Shown in pieces: positions 9,312 through 19,108 of a stretch of DNA of 59,761 bases. Both the position numbers and the translations under genes were made by a program. The DNA is from Sphingomonadaceae bacterium (GTDB taxonomy: Bacteria > Pseudomonadota > Alphaproteobacteria > Sphingomonadales > Sphingomonadaceae). A model generated the notes under the pieces. The model ran no database searches. It was not told where the DNA came from and worked only from the letters and a program-made list of their open reading frames with translations. Each line of letters starts with the position of its first letter. The first letter of the stretch is position 1. The stretch lies in assembly GCA_009926135.1 (NCBI GenBank), contig RFPL01000017.1, forward strand, positions 1 through 59,761, read 5' to 3'.

Positions 9312-9809
9312 ATGCGTAAACTGATCGCGCTGACCGCGTTGGCCCTGCTGGCGGCGTGCCAGACCACCCCGCGTAAGCCCACGTTTTCGAAGCAGCAAGT
9401 GGCGCTGCTGGTAGCTGAAGGGTTCAAGCCGGTAGGCGATAATTACGAGCTGGGCATTGCCGACAAGGTGTTGTTCGCGGTCGACCAGAGCGACCTGCCG
9501 CCCGAAGGTGCGGCCGTGGTCGGTCGGCTGGCGAAGGCGCTCGGCAGTGTCGGGATCAGCGGGGCGATGGTTGAAGGACACACCGATTCGACGGGCTCGG
9601 ATACCTATAATCAGGCCCTGTCCGAACGCCGCGCCAATACGGTCAAGGATGCCCTGGCCACGGGCGGGCTGTCCCCCGCTGGCCTGCGCGCGCAGGGCTT
9701 TGGCGAAAGCGACCCGATCGAGAGCAACGATACCGAAGAAGGCCGCACCCAGAACCGCCGCGTGGTGGTGGTCGTGACGCCATTGGACGCCGTGCCCGTC
9801 GCCAAGTGA
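9312..9809 (+). CDS. YfiB-like OmpA-family outer membrane lipoprotein
   Basis: 165 residues. The N terminus ends in a lipobox (LLAAC, Cys16), so it is a lipoprotein. A short linker is followed by an OmpA C-terminal peptidoglycan-binding domain (VLFAVDQSDLPPEGAAV; EGHTDSTGSDTYNQALSERR; GFGESDPIESN; NRRVVVVV). This is the layout of YfiB, which sequesters YfiR at the outer membrane in Pseudomonas. It starts directly after the stop of the HAMP protein, so the three genes are cotranscribed and probably translationally coupled. Confidence 0.85.
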   Translation: MRKLIALTALALLAACQTTPRKPTFSKQQVALLVAEGFKPVGDNYELGIADKVLFAVDQSDLPPEGAAVVGRLAKALGSVGISGAMVEGHTDSTGSDTYNQALSERRANTVKDALATGGLSPAGLRAQGFGESDPIESNDTEEGRTQNRRVVVVVTPLDAVPVAK

Positions 9810-9843
9810 TTGCCTCTCCCGCCAGCCGCCCTATGACGGCGGC

Positions 9844-12800
9844 ATGATGGGTGAATGGCAGTTCTGGATCGATCGCGGCGGCACTTTTACCGATGTCGTC
9901 GCCCGCGCACCTGACGGGCGGGTGCTGACCGCCAAGTTGTTGTCGGAGGACCCTTCGCGCCGCGAAGACGCGGCGATTGCGGCGATCCGCCAGCTGAGCG
10001 GCGTTGGTGACGGCGCGCTGCCGCCCGCAGCCGTAAGGATGGGCACGACTGTTGCCACCAATGCCTTGCTGGAGCGCAAGGGAGAGCCGACTGTCCTCGC
10101 GATTACCCGCGGGTTTGGCGATGCGCTGCGGATCGGCACGCAGGAACGGCCCGAATTGTTCGTTCGCCGGATCGTGCTGCCGCAGCCGCCGCACGCCCGG
10201 GTGATCGAGATTGCCGAGCGGGTCATGGCCGATGGCACCGTGCTGGAAAAGCTGGACGAAGCCGCCGCCAGCACCGCCTTTGCCGAGGCTGTTGCCGCCG
10301 GTTTCCGCGCGATCGCGATCGTGCTGATGCATGGCTATCGCTATCCGGCGCACGAGGCGCGGCTCGCCGAATTGGCACGCGCCGCCGGGTTCACCCAGGT
10401 TTCGGTCAGCCACGAAGTTGCCCCGCTGATCAAGCTGGTCGGGCGCGGCGATACGACCCTGGTCGATGCCTATCTCTCACCCGTGCTGCGCCGCTATGTC
10501 GATCAGTTCAGCGCCGCATTGGGCAAGGGCAACCGCGCGCTGTTCATGCAATCAAGTGGCGGGCTGGCCGATGGCGCGCGCTTCCGGGGCAAGGATGCAA
10601 TCCTGTCAGGGCCAGCGGGCGGGATCGTCGGCATGGCCCGTACCGCCGAGGCGAGCGGCGCGCCGCGCGTGATCGGCTTCGACATGGGCGGCACTTCGAC
10701 TGACGTCAGCCACTATGCGGGGCAGTTTGAGCGCGACAGCGAGGTCCGCGTCGCCAATGTCCGGATCCGCACGCCGATGCTGCGGATCCATACCGTCGCT
10801 GCCGGCGGCGGTTCGATCTGCCGGTTCGATGCCGGGCGGCTGGTGGTCGGCCCGGAAAGCGCCGGGGCCGTGCCTGGACCTGCCTGTTACCGGAATGGCG
10901 GGCCGCTGACGGTGACCGATTGCAACGTCATGCTCGGCAAGTTGCGCCCGGAGCACTTCCCGCACCTGTTCGGGCCGACTGGCGATCAGCCGATCGATAC
11001 CGAGGTTGTGCGGCGCAAATTCGCGGAAATGGCGGACTCGATACGCGCGGAGACTGGACAGGTCTTCACTCCCGAAGCGCTGGCCGAGGGGTTCATCGCC
11101 ATCGCCGTTGCCAACATGTCCCATGCAATCAAGCAGATCTCGGTCGCGCGCGGGCATGACGTGACTGGCTATGCCCTGTCCTGCTTCGGCGGAGCAGGCG
11201 GGCAGCACGCCTGCCTGGTGGCCGATGCGCTGGCGATCGATACCGTGCTGATCCACCCGCTCGCCGGGGTGCTCTCGGCCTATGGCATGGGCCTCGCCAG
11301 CGAAGCGGCGGTGCGTGAGCGGACGCTGGGCCAGGCGCTGGCCAGTGGCCTTGGCGCGGCTGATGAGCTGGCCGCTGAACTGGGTCGGCAGGTCCGCGCC
11401 GAGCTGGGCGAAGCTGCGGCAAGCGTCCAGGCCAGCCTATTCCTGCGCCGCGAAGGGTCAGAGAACACGATTGAGCTGCCACCGGGTTCGGCGCAGGATC
11501 TGGCTGACACCTTTGCCGCCGCGCACCGCGCACAGTTCGGCTATGATGGTGACGGCGCGCTGGTGATCGACCGGGTGCGGGTCGAGGCGATTGCCGCAAA
11601 CGAAACCAGCGGCGCGCTAGCCTGGCCGCTCCCGGCGGAGGCCGGACCGGCGCTCGAGACGGTCGACTGCTATCTAGGCAGTGCACGCCACACCGTGCCG
11701 GTTTATGACCGCGCCGCGCTGCCGGCCGGTTTTGCCGCTTCAGGGCCGCTGATCGTGAGCGATCCGCTGGCCACGACCGTGGTCGAACCCGGCTGGTCAC
11801 TGGCCGTGGATGGCGATGGCACCCTGCGCCTCACCCGCACTTCGCCGCGCCACACAGCGGTCGCCAGCGGGACCGATGCTGACCCGGTCCGCCTTGAAAT
11901 CTTCAATGGCCTGTTCATGGCGATTGCCGAGGAAATGGGCTCGGCGCTCGCCCGCACGGCGATGTCCGTCAACATCCGCGAGCGGCTCGATTTCTCCTGC
12001 GCGATCTTTGATGGCGGCGGACGGCTGGTCGCCAATGCGCCGCATATGCCGGTGCACCTTGGCTCGATGGGTGAAAGCGTGCAGGCGGTGCTGCGCGAGC
12101 GAGCCGGGGGCAGGGATGGCCGGGGCATCCGCCGCGGCGATGCCTATGTCCTCAACGCGCCCTATGCTGGCGGCACGCATCTGCCGGACATCACCGTGGT
12201 CATGCCGGTCTTCGTCGGGGAAGGGGCAGCGCCCGACTTCTATGTTGCTGCGCGCGGCCACCATGCCGATGTCGGGGGGATTGCCCCGGGCTCCATGCCG
12301 CCGAACAGCCGCAATATCGGTGAGGAAGGCGTGCTGCTGGAGAACGTCCTGCTGGTCGACGAGGGCCGCTTCTGCCACGATGAGCTGGCGGCGATCCTCT
12401 CCTCCGGTCCCTATCCGGCCAGGAACATTGACGCGAACCTTGCTGATCTTGCGGCGCAGGTTGCCGCCTGCGCGCGGGGTGCCGCCGGGCTGGAGCGAGC
12501 CTGCGCCGAACACGGGGCAGACGTCGTTCGCGCCTATATGGGCCACGTCCACGACAATGCCGAAGAGGCCGTGCGCCGCCTGATCGGGCGGCTGGAGGAT
12601 GGCAGCTTCCGCTATGAGCTTGATAACGGCGCGGTGGTCTGCGTCGCGGTGCGGGTCGATCGGGCAGCGCGGCAGGTGACGATCGACTTTGCCGGCACCA
12701 GCGACCAGCTCCCCGGTAATTTCAACGCGCCGTTCAGCGTGGTCCGCGCGGCGGTGATGTATGTCCTGCGCACCATGATCGACGATCCGATCCCGATGAA

Positions 12801-13416
12801 CGAGGGCTGCCTCGCCCCGGTCACGATCCTTGTTCCTGAAGGATCGATGCTGCGTCCGCGCTATCCCGCAGCGGTGGTGGCTGGCAATGTCGAGACCAGC
12901 CAGGTCGTCACCGATGCATTGTTCGGGGCCTTCGGAGCCATGGCGGCGGCGCAGGGGACGATGAACAACCTGACTTTCGGCAACGAGCGCTACCAGTATT
13001 ACGAGACCATCGCCGGCGGCTCCGGAGCGGGGCCGGACTTCGATGGGACCAGCGTGGTCCAGACCCACATGACCAACAGCCGCCTGACCGATCCTGAAGT
13101 GCTGGAAACGCGCTTTCCGGTGCTGCTTGAGGAATTCTCGATTCGCGCCGGTTCAGGCGGGGCAGGGCGGCATCACGGGGGTGACGGGGCGCTGCGGCGG
13201 CTACGTTTCCTTGAGCAGATGGAAGCCGGCATGCTGGCCAATCGCCGCCGCGTGCCGCCGTTCGGGCTGGCCGGCGGGGATAATGGTGCGCCCGGGGCAA
13301 CGCGGGTGGAGCGGGCATCGGGCGCAGTCGAGGTGCTCGATTCCACCGCCTCGGTCCTGATGGAGCCGGGTGACGTGATGGTGGTCGAAACGCCGGGCGG
13401 GGGTGGCTACGGATGA
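9844..13416 (+). CDS. 5-oxoprolinase (ATP-hydrolysing), HyuA-HyuB fusion
   Basis: 1190 residues, full length for the fused form. The N-terminal half is the HyuA/ATPase part ([58 protein letters not shown]); the second half, from about residue 690, is HyuB ([63 protein letters not shown] at the end). It opens 5-oxo-L-proline to glutamate using ATP; a hydantoinase-type role is the alternative. The stop overlaps the ATG of the DUF969 gene (ATGA), so the downstream transporter genes are coupled and favour 5-oxoproline as substrate. Start ATG at 9844, with another ATG right after. Confidence 0.88.
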   Translation: MMGEWQFWIDRGGTFTDVVARAPDGRVLTAKLLSEDPSRREDAAIAAIRQLSGVGDGALPPAAVRMGTTVATNALLERKGEPTVLAITRGFGDALRIGTQERPELFVRRIVLPQPPHARVIEIAERVMADGTVLEKLDEAAASTAFAEAVAAGFRAIAIVLMHGYRYPAHEARLAELARAAGFTQVSVSHEVAPLIKLVGRGDTTLVDAYLSPVLRRYVDQFSAALGKGNRALFMQSSGGLADGARFRGKDAILSGPAGGIVGMARTAEASGAPRVIGFDMGGTSTDVSHYAGQFERDSEVRVANVRIRTPMLRIHTVAAGGGSICRFDAGRLVVGPESAGAVPGPACYRNGGPLTVTDCNVMLGKLRPEHFPHLFGPTGDQPIDTEVVRRKFAEMADSIRAETGQVFTPEALAEGFIAIAVANMSHAIKQISVARGHDVTGYALSCFGGAGGQHACLVADALAIDTVLIHPLAGVLSAYGMGLASEAAVRERTLGQALASGLGAADELAAELGRQVRAELGEAAASVQASLFLRREGSENTIELPPGSAQDLADTFAAAHRAQFGYDGDGALVIDRVRVEAIAANETSGALAWPLPAEAGPALETVDCYLGSARHTVPVYDRAALPAGFAASGPLIVSDPLATTVVEPGWSLAVDGDGTLRLTRTSPRHTAVASGTDADPVRLEIFNGLFMAIAEEMGSALARTAMSVNIRERLDFSCAIFDGGGRLVANAPHMPVHLGSMGESVQAVLRERAGGRDGRGIRRGDAYVLNAPYAGGTHLPDITVVMPVFVGEGAAPDFYVAARGHHADVGGIAPGSMPPNSRNIGEEGVLLENVLLVDEGRFCHDELAAILSSGPYPARNIDANLADLAAQVAACARGAAGLERACAEHGADVVRAYMGHVHDNAEEAVRRLIGRLEDGSFRYELDNGAVVCVAVRVDRAARQVTIDFAGTSDQLPGNFNAPFSVVRAAVMYVLRTMIDDPIPMNEGCLAPVTILVPEGSMLRPRYPAAVVAGNVETSQVVTDALFGAFGAMAAAQGTMNNLTFGNERYQYYETIAGGSGAGPDFDGTSVVQTHMTNSRLTDPEVLETRFPVLLEEFSIRAGSGGAGRHHGGDGALRRLRFLEQMEAGMLANRRRVPPFGLAGGDNGAPGATRVERASGAVEVLDSTASVLMEPGDVMVVETPGGGGYG

Positions 13417-14090
13417 GCGAGATGTGGGTACTCTCCGGCATCGCGGTGATGGTGCTGGGCTTTGTGCTGCGGTTCAACCCGCTGCTGGTCGTGGTCGCTG
13501 CCGCTGCGGTGACCGGGCTTGCGGCGGGGCTTGATCTCCATGCGATTGTCTCGGCCTTCGGCAAGGCTTTCAACGACACCCGCTATGTCAGCGTGGTCTG
13601 GATCGTACTGCCGGTGATTGGCCTGCTGGAAGCGCATGGATTGCAGGAACGGGCGCGGGCATTGATTGCGGGCCTGAAGGGCGCAACGACCGGGCGGCTG
13701 CTGACCGGCTATCTGGTGATCCGCCAGTTGTCCTCGGCGCTCGGGCTTACCTCGGTGGCGGGCCATGCCCAAACTGTCCGGCCGCTGGTCGCGCCAATGG
13801 CCGAGGCGGCGGCAGAGCGCCAGAAGGACCTCAGTGAGGACGAGCGTGAACAGGTAAAGGCCATGTCCGCCGCGACTGACAACATAGGCCTGTTCTTTGG
13901 TGAGGATATCTTCATCGCGATCGGTTCGATCCTGCTGATGGTTGGTTTCCTGGAGCAGCAGGGTATTGTGCTGACACCCTTCCAGCTTTCGGTCTGGGCG
14001 ATCCCGACCGCGATTGCCGCCTTCCTGGTTCACGGCTTCCGGCTGTGGCGGCTGGATCGACGGCTCGCAGCCAAGGAGCCGTTCCAATGA
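13413..14090 (+). CDS. DUF969 family membrane protein, probable 5-oxoproline transporter subunit
   Basis: 225 residues with about five hydrophobic segments (residues 5-20, 26-50, 60-78, 165-185, 190-210) and a charged cytoplasmic loop (AERQKDLSEDEREQVK). Family DUF969 always travels with DUF979; the pair has been linked to 5-oxoproline uptake in bacteria, which fits its place directly after a 5-oxoprolinase. ATGA overlap with the gene before and after it indicates tight translational coupling. Confidence 0.8.
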   Translation: MSEMWVLSGIAVMVLGFVLRFNPLLVVVAAAAVTGLAAGLDLHAIVSAFGKAFNDTRYVSVVWIVLPVIGLLEAHGLQERARALIAGLKGATTGRLLTGYLVIRQLSSALGLTSVAGHAQTVRPLVAPMAEAAAERQKDLSEDEREQVKAMSAATDNIGLFFGEDIFIAIGSILLMVGFLEQQGIVLTPFQLSVWAIPTAIAAFLVHGFRLWRLDRRLAAKEPFQ

Positions 14091-15022
14091 TCGGCTTGCC
14101 CTTCGTCTATAGCCTTGCCGGGCTGGCCTTCCTCGCCTTTGCGGTGCTGTCACTGCGCGATGCCAGCAACCCGAAGCGCTGGGGCAATGGCGCATTCTGG
14201 GGTTTGCTGGCACTGTCGATGCTGGCTGGTGACCGGCTCGGCGATTTTGCCAATGGCCTGCTGGTTTTGGCGCTGGTCGCCATTGCCGGGACCGGGCAGC
14301 TTGGCCGGGGCAGCGGCGGTACAAGCGCCGGGGTCCGCAGCGAACGCGCGGCCCACCATGGCAACCGCCTGTTCCTGCTCGCACTGGTGATCCCGGCTAC
14401 GGCGCTGGCTGGCACCTTCGGGTTCGAGCACGTGCCGGGCCTCGTCAATCCCAAGCAGGTAACGCTGGTCAGCCTGTCGCTCGGCGCCTTGCTCGCGCTG
14501 GCGATCGGCCTTGCCTGGCTGCGCCCGCATCCCGCCGCGCCGCTGCAGGAAGGCCGGCGGCTGATGGATTCGGTCGGCTGGGCGGCGATCCTCCCGCAGA
14601 TGCTGGCCAGCCTAGGCGCGGTCTTTGCGTTGGCCGGGGTTGGAAATGTCGTCGGGCAATTGATGTCCAGCGTGATCCCCGATGACAGCCTGATCGGCGC
14701 GGTGATTGCCTTCACGCTGGGGATGGCGCTGTTCACGATGATCATGGGCAATGCCTTTGCCGCCTTCCCGGTGATGGCTGCGGCGATCGCGGTGCCGGTC
14801 CTGATCCGGCAATATGGCGGCGATCCGGCAGTGGTCTGCGCGATCGGGATGCTGGCCGGCTTCTGCGGCACGCTGATGACGCCGATGGCCGCCAACTTCA
14901 ACGTGGTCCCCGCCGCGCTGCTTGAGCTGAAGGACCGCAACGTCGTAGTCCGGGCGCAGGTCGGCACGGCGCTGCCGCTGCTGGCAGTCAACACCCTCCT
15001 GATCTGGTGGTTTGCCTTCTGA
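14087..15022 (+). CDS. DUF979 family membrane protein, probable 5-oxoproline transporter subunit
   Basis: 311 residues, about nine transmembrane helices. The ATG at 14087 overlaps the DUF969 stop (ATGA) and is preferred to the in-frame ATG 42 bases upstream. Conserved-looking stretches are AAILPQMLASLGAVF, FTLGMALFTMIMGNAFAAF and GFCGTLMTPMAANFNVVPAA. It is the partner of DUF969 and most likely imports 5-oxoproline for the upstream oxoprolinase. The two-part architecture resembles split secondary transporters rather than an ABC system, since no ATPase is nearby. Confidence 0.8.
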   Translation: MIGLPFVYSLAGLAFLAFAVLSLRDASNPKRWGNGAFWGLLALSMLAGDRLGDFANGLLVLALVAIAGTGQLGRGSGGTSAGVRSERAAHHGNRLFLLALVIPATALAGTFGFEHVPGLVNPKQVTLVSLSLGALLALAIGLAWLRPHPAAPLQEGRRLMDSVGWAAILPQMLASLGAVFALAGVGNVVGQLMSSVIPDDSLIGAVIAFTLGMALFTMIMGNAFAAFPVMAAAIAVPVLIRQYGGDPAVVCAIGMLAGFCGTLMTPMAANFNVVPAALLELKDRNVVVRAQVGTALPLLAVNTLLIWWFAF

Positions 15023-16014
15023 TGACACACCTTACTGCCCAGCACGCCGCGCGCTTCATGGCGCTGACGATTGGCCACCTTACGCGCGAATTTCCGCACA
15101 AGCTCGACCACGTTCTGGATGGGCCGGAAGATGCTCGCCCCCCACGCGAACTGCACCCGATCTTCTTCGGCAGCTTTGACTGGCATTCGTGCCTGCACGG
15201 CTGGTGGCAGGTGCTGCGGCTGGCGCGGCTCTATCCTGATCTGCCCGAGGCGGCGCGCGTCCGTGCCCTGGCCGACGAGATGCTGACGGCGGAAAACTTC
15301 GCGGTTGAAACCGCCTATCTCGCGCGGCCCTCAGCCCGCGGGTTCGAGCGACCCTATGGCTGGGCCTGGGCCTTGGCGCTCCATGCCGAAATGGTGCGGC
15401 ATGACGCCAGCTGGGCCCGCCACGGCGATATGTTCGCCGTCGCCTTTGCCGAACGGTTCCACCAGTTCCTGCCGCTCCAGACCTATCCGATCCGGGTCGG
15501 CACGCATTACTCCTCGGCTTTTGCCATGACCCTCGCGCGCAGCTGGGCGCTGGACCATGACCCGGCGCTCGTCGCCCTGATCGACGCCCGCGCTAACGCG
15601 TGGTTCGGCCAGGACCGCGATTGCCAGGCCTGGGAGCCGGGCGGCGATGAATTCCTCTCTTCCGCACTGACCGAGGCGCTGCTGATGAGCCGGGTGCTGG
15701 GGCCGGACTTCGCTGCCTGGTTCGACCAGTTCCTGCCGCGTGCCGCGCAAGAGCAACCCGCCACCCTGTTCACCCCAGCCACCGTATCTGACCGCAGCGA
15801 CGGCAAGATCGCCCACCTCGACGGGCTCAACCTCAGCCGGGCCTGGTGCTGGCGCGGGATTGCGGCGGCGCTGCCGGCGGGGCACCTGGTGCGCGGACCG
15901 GCATTGGCCACCGCGCAGCAGCACCTCGATGCCGCGCTGCCGCACCTGGGCGACGACTATATGGGGGAGCACTGGCTGGCGACCTTCGCCCTGCTCGCGC
16001 TGGAGCAGCACTAA
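15022..16014 (+). CDS. DUF2891 protein, unknown function, in oxoprolinase operon
   Basis: 330 residues, no signal peptide or membrane segment. His and Trp rich at conserved-looking places (FGSFDWHSCLHGWWQVLRL, RPYGWAWALALHAEM, TYPIRVGTHYSSAFA, CQAWEPGGDEFLS, GEHWLATFALLAL), typical of DUF2891; the regular helical pattern suggests an alpha/alpha toroid as in carbohydrate-active or terpene-type enzymes. Its ATG overlaps the DUF979 stop (TGATG). Family function is not known to me. The coupling suggests a step before or after 5-oxoproline hydrolysis, for example release of an N-terminal pyroglutamyl group, but that is guesswork. Confidence 0.8.
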   Translation: MTHLTAQHAARFMALTIGHLTREFPHKLDHVLDGPEDARPPRELHPIFFGSFDWHSCLHGWWQVLRLARLYPDLPEAARVRALADEMLTAENFAVETAYLARPSARGFERPYGWAWALALHAEMVRHDASWARHGDMFAVAFAERFHQFLPLQTYPIRVGTHYSSAFAMTLARSWALDHDPALVALIDARANAWFGQDRDCQAWEPGGDEFLSSALTEALLMSRVLGPDFAAWFDQFLPRAAQEQPATLFTPATVSDRSDGKIAHLDGLNLSRAWCWRGIAAALPAGHLVRGPALATAQQHLDAALPHLGDDYMGEHWLATFALLALEQH

Positions 16015-16087
16015 GCCGTTGCATTACCGGCTGGTCCGCTGGCTGGGGACGCGTTAGTCTCTGCGCCAAGGATAATGGAGCGGAAGC

Positions 16088-17578
16088 ATGACGGCGCAAT
16101 TGGTCGAAACCATCAGGTCGACCCTTCAATCCACTGATCGCCCCTATATGCAGGGGGCCTGGCGGCCGAGCTTCAACGAATGGAACGCGCTGTTTGCCAG
16201 TGGCGAGGCCGAGGTTATCGGCACGATCCCGGCTGACATCGACGGCGTCTATGTCCGTACCGGGGAAGTGCCGGTGCACGAACCGATCGGGCGATATCAT
16301 CCCTTCGATGGCGACGGGATGATCCATTCCATGAGCTTCAAGGGCGGCCGCGCCGCCTATCGCAGCCGCTTCGTGCGGACCAAGGGCTTTGTGGCCGAGC
16401 AGGAAGCAGGGCGCGCGCTGTGGGCCGGGCTGATGGAGCCGCCGCACAAGTCGACCCGGCCGGGCTGGGGCGCGCAGGAATGGCTCAAGGACAGCTCCTC
16501 CACCGACGTGGTGATCCACGCCGGCAAGATCCTCTCCACCTTCTACCAGTGCGGTGAGGGTTACCGGCTCGATCCTTATACGCTGGAGCAGGGCGGGACC
16601 GAGGGCTGGGTGCCCGAGGACGGCATTTCCGCTCACGCCAAGGTTGACGAGGCGACCGGCGAGCTGATGTTCTTCAACTATTCGAAGCACGCCCCGTTCA
16701 TGCATTACGGGGTGGTCGGGCCGGACAACCAGCTGAAGCACTATGTGCCGATCCCGCTGGCCGGGCCGCGCCTGCCGCACGACATGGCCTTTACGCCCAA
16801 CTGGTCGATTCTGAACGACATGCCGCTCTACTGGAACGAGCAGCTGCTGGAACGGAACCTCCACGTGGTGAACTTCCACCCGGATCAGCCGACCCGTTTT
16901 GGCCTGATCCCCCGCTATGGTCAGCCCGAGGAGATCCGCTGGTTCGAGGCTGAACCAACCTATGTCCTCCACTGGCTCAACGCCTGGGAAGAAGGCGACG
17001 AGGTTGTGCTCGACGGCTATTACCAGGAAGAGCCGATGCCCAAGTCCTATCCGAACGCACCCGACGGGTACGAGCGGATGATGGCCTATCTCGACCAGAT
17101 GCTGATGAAGCCCAAGCTGCACCGCTGGCGCTTCAACCTGAAGACGGGGAAAACCACCGAGCAGCGGCTGGATGACCGGATCCTGGAATTCGGCATGATC
17201 AACCAGGCCTATGCCGGGCGGAAGAACCGCTATGCCTATTCGGCCGTGCCGGAACCGGGCTGGTTCCTGTTCCGCGGGCTGGTCAAGCATGACCTGGAGA
17301 ATGGCACCAGCGAGACGCTGGAATTCGGCCCCGGCCGGTTCGGCAGCGAGGCACCCTTTGCGCCAAGGATTGGCGCGACCGGCGAGGATGACGGATACCT
17401 CGTCTCGTTCATTGCTGATCTTAACACCGACACCAGCGAATGCGTGCTGATCGATGCCAAGCGGTTTGCCGATGGCCCGGTCTGCCGGATCGTGCTGCCC
17501 GAACGGTTCTGTTCCGGCACCCACGCCTCCTGGGCCAATGCTGGCGCAATCGGGATGAGGCCTAATCCGCTGCTCTAG
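16088..17578 (+). CDS. carotenoid oxygenase family dioxygenase
   Basis: 496 residues, a seven-bladed propeller non-haem iron dioxygenase that cleaves a C=C bond in carotenoids, apocarotenoids or stilbene-type compounds. Iron-ligand histidines fall in the expected contexts: GISAHAKVD, LPHDMAFT, YVLHWLNAWEEGDEV and CSGTHASW close to the C terminus. The YHPFDGDGMIHSM and VYVRTGEVP segments are also typical. No signal peptide. Start ATG has GGAGCGGAAGC upstream. The neighbour is a sodium symporter and no carotenoid biosynthesis gene is present, so a lignostilbene-like or apocarotenoid substrate is as likely as a full-length carotenoid. Confidence 0.87.
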   Translation: MTAQLVETIRSTLQSTDRPYMQGAWRPSFNEWNALFASGEAEVIGTIPADIDGVYVRTGEVPVHEPIGRYHPFDGDGMIHSMSFKGGRAAYRSRFVRTKGFVAEQEAGRALWAGLMEPPHKSTRPGWGAQEWLKDSSSTDVVIHAGKILSTFYQCGEGYRLDPYTLEQGGTEGWVPEDGISAHAKVDEATGELMFFNYSKHAPFMHYGVVGPDNQLKHYVPIPLAGPRLPHDMAFTPNWSILNDMPLYWNEQLLERNLHVVNFHPDQPTRFGLIPRYGQPEEIRWFEAEPTYVLHWLNAWEEGDEVVLDGYYQEEPMPKSYPNAPDGYERMMAYLDQMLMKPKLHRWRFNLKTGKTTEQRLDDRILEFGMINQAYAGRKNRYAYSAVPEPGWFLFRGLVKHDLENGTSETLEFGPGRFGSEAPFAPRIGATGEDDGYLVSFIADLNTDTSECVLIDAKRFADGPVCRIVLPERFCSGTHASWANAGAIGMRPNPLL

Positions 17579-17632
17579 CCAGCGCCGCTAATCGCTTGTA
17601 GCCTTACGGCAAAACAGCAGCGGGGGAGCGAG

Positions 17633-19108
17633 ATGGGGCAGTTCTGGGGCACATTTGCGGGCCAGGTGACGATGGCGCTGGCGCTGCTGGCTGTCATTGG
17701 CTTCTTCACCTGGCGGACCACCACCAGGGACGCGCACCCGGCGCATGATGGCTCGGCCAAAGATGTCTACCTCGCCAGCGGGGGCTTGAAGTGGCTCTAT
17801 GTCGCCGGTGCGATCACGCTCACCAATCTTTCGACCGAGCAGTTGGTCGGCATGAACGGCAACCAGATGCTGCTGCTGGCCTGGTGGGAACTGGCGGGGT
17901 TCGTCGGGCTGATGATCTTGGCCTTCGTGTTCGTGCCGGTCTACTACCGCACCGGCTGCACCACGGTGACCGAGCTGCTCGAGCAGCGCTATGACGGTGG
18001 CTCGATTCGCACGCTGATTTCGGCGCTGTTCCTGATCGGCAATGTGCTGATCTACCTGCCCGCTGCGCTCTATTCGGGCAGCCTGTTCCTCAAGTCGATG
18101 TTCGGGTTGGATTGGCCGCTATGGTATTTCGCCGCGCCGATGGCGGTGGTGGCCGCGATCTACACCATCATGGGCGGCCTGCGCGCCGTGGCGGTAATGG
18201 ACACCTATTCGGGCATCGGCGTGCTGGCGATTGCGCTGCTGGTGGTGGTGCTGGCCTGCAATGCGATCGGCTGGGACTTTTCCGGCATCCCGCAAGATCG
18301 GCTGACGATGGTAGGCGATGCGGCATCGCCGATCCCGTTCCACACGCTATTTACCGGGATGCTGTTCATCCAGATCTTCTACTGGTCGACCAACCAGAAC
18401 ATCACCCAGAAGGCGATGACCGCACCCAGCGTGCGCGAGGCGCAGAAGGGCGTGCTGGCCGCCGCTGCCGTGCGGATCATGATCATCCCGGCAATCGTCG
18501 TGATCCCGGGCGTGGTCGGCTACAAGTTGTTCGGCGATGTTGATGATGCCGCCTATGGCCAGGTCGTTGCCGCGGTCCTGCCGCAGTGGCTGTCGGGCGC
18601 TTTCGCCGCGATGATGGCAGCGGCGGTGATTGCCCACACCGCGGCGATCCTCAACAGCTCGGTCGCGCTCTATGCGGTGGACTTTCATACCAAGTTCGTT
18701 CGCCCCGTGACCAACCACTGGAAGCTGGCCGCCACGGTCTCGGTGCTGCTGACCATCACCTCGATCCTGATGGTTCCGGTGTTCCAGAACGCCAAGTCGA
18801 TCATCAACCTGCTGCAGCAATTGAACGGGCTGTCGTCGATGCCGATCCTCTCGGCCTTCATCGTCGCGTTGCTGTTCCGGGGCGTCGCGGCGCGGGCGGC
18901 GATTGCCGGGGTGGTGTGGGGCGTGGCGCTTTACGGGGCGTACAGCTTCGCCTGGCAGCCAGCCGGACTTATCGGACTGCACTACATCGACTTCATGGTG
19001 GTGACGCTGGTCACTTCGGTGCTCTTCGCGCTAGCCTTCAACCGAGTGGTCTTGGGGCGGCGCGCGGAGTTCACCGGCTGGCGCGGGGTGACAGGCGCGA
19101 AAGCTTAG
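17633..19108 (+). CDS. sodium:solute symporter (SSS family)
   Basis: 491 residues with about 13 predicted helices. The SSS hallmarks are visible: LTNLSTEQLVGMNGNQ (helix 1-2 sodium region), VFVPVYYRTGCTTVTELLEQRYDGG, YTIMGGLRAVAVMDTYSG and FIQIFYWSTNQNITQKAM, the last resembling sugar-type (vSGLT/SglT) members. The neighbouring convergent GH42 beta-galactosidase makes a galactoside or galactose a sensible candidate. Start ATG follows GGGGGAG. The stop overlaps the beta-galactosidase stop by a few bases on the other strand. Confidence 0.87.
   Translation: MGQFWGTFAGQVTMALALLAVIGFFTWRTTTRDAHPAHDGSAKDVYLASGGLKWLYVAGAITLTNLSTEQLVGMNGNQMLLLAWWELAGFVGLMILAFVFVPVYYRTGCTTVTELLEQRYDGGSIRTLISALFLIGNVLIYLPAALYSGSLFLKSMFGLDWPLWYFAAPMAVVAAIYTIMGGLRAVAVMDTYSGIGVLAIALLVVVLACNAIGWDFSGIPQDRLTMVGDAASPIPFHTLFTGMLFIQIFYWSTNQNITQKAMTAPSVREAQKGVLAAAAVRIMIIPAIVVIPGVVGYKLFGDVDDAAYGQVVAAVLPQWLSGAFAAMMAAAVIAHTAAILNSSVALYAVDFHTKFVRPVTNHWKLAATVSVLLTITSILMVPVFQNAKSIINLLQQLNGLSSMPILSAFIVALLFRGVAARAAIAGVVWGVALYGAYSFAWQPAGLIGLHYIDFMVVTLVTSVLFALAFNRVVLGRRAEFTGWRGVTGAKA

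Noticed and set aside
11797..13068. 423-codon frame on the minus strand
   Set aside because: Antisense to the HyuB half of 5-oxoprolinase; no recognisable protein motif.
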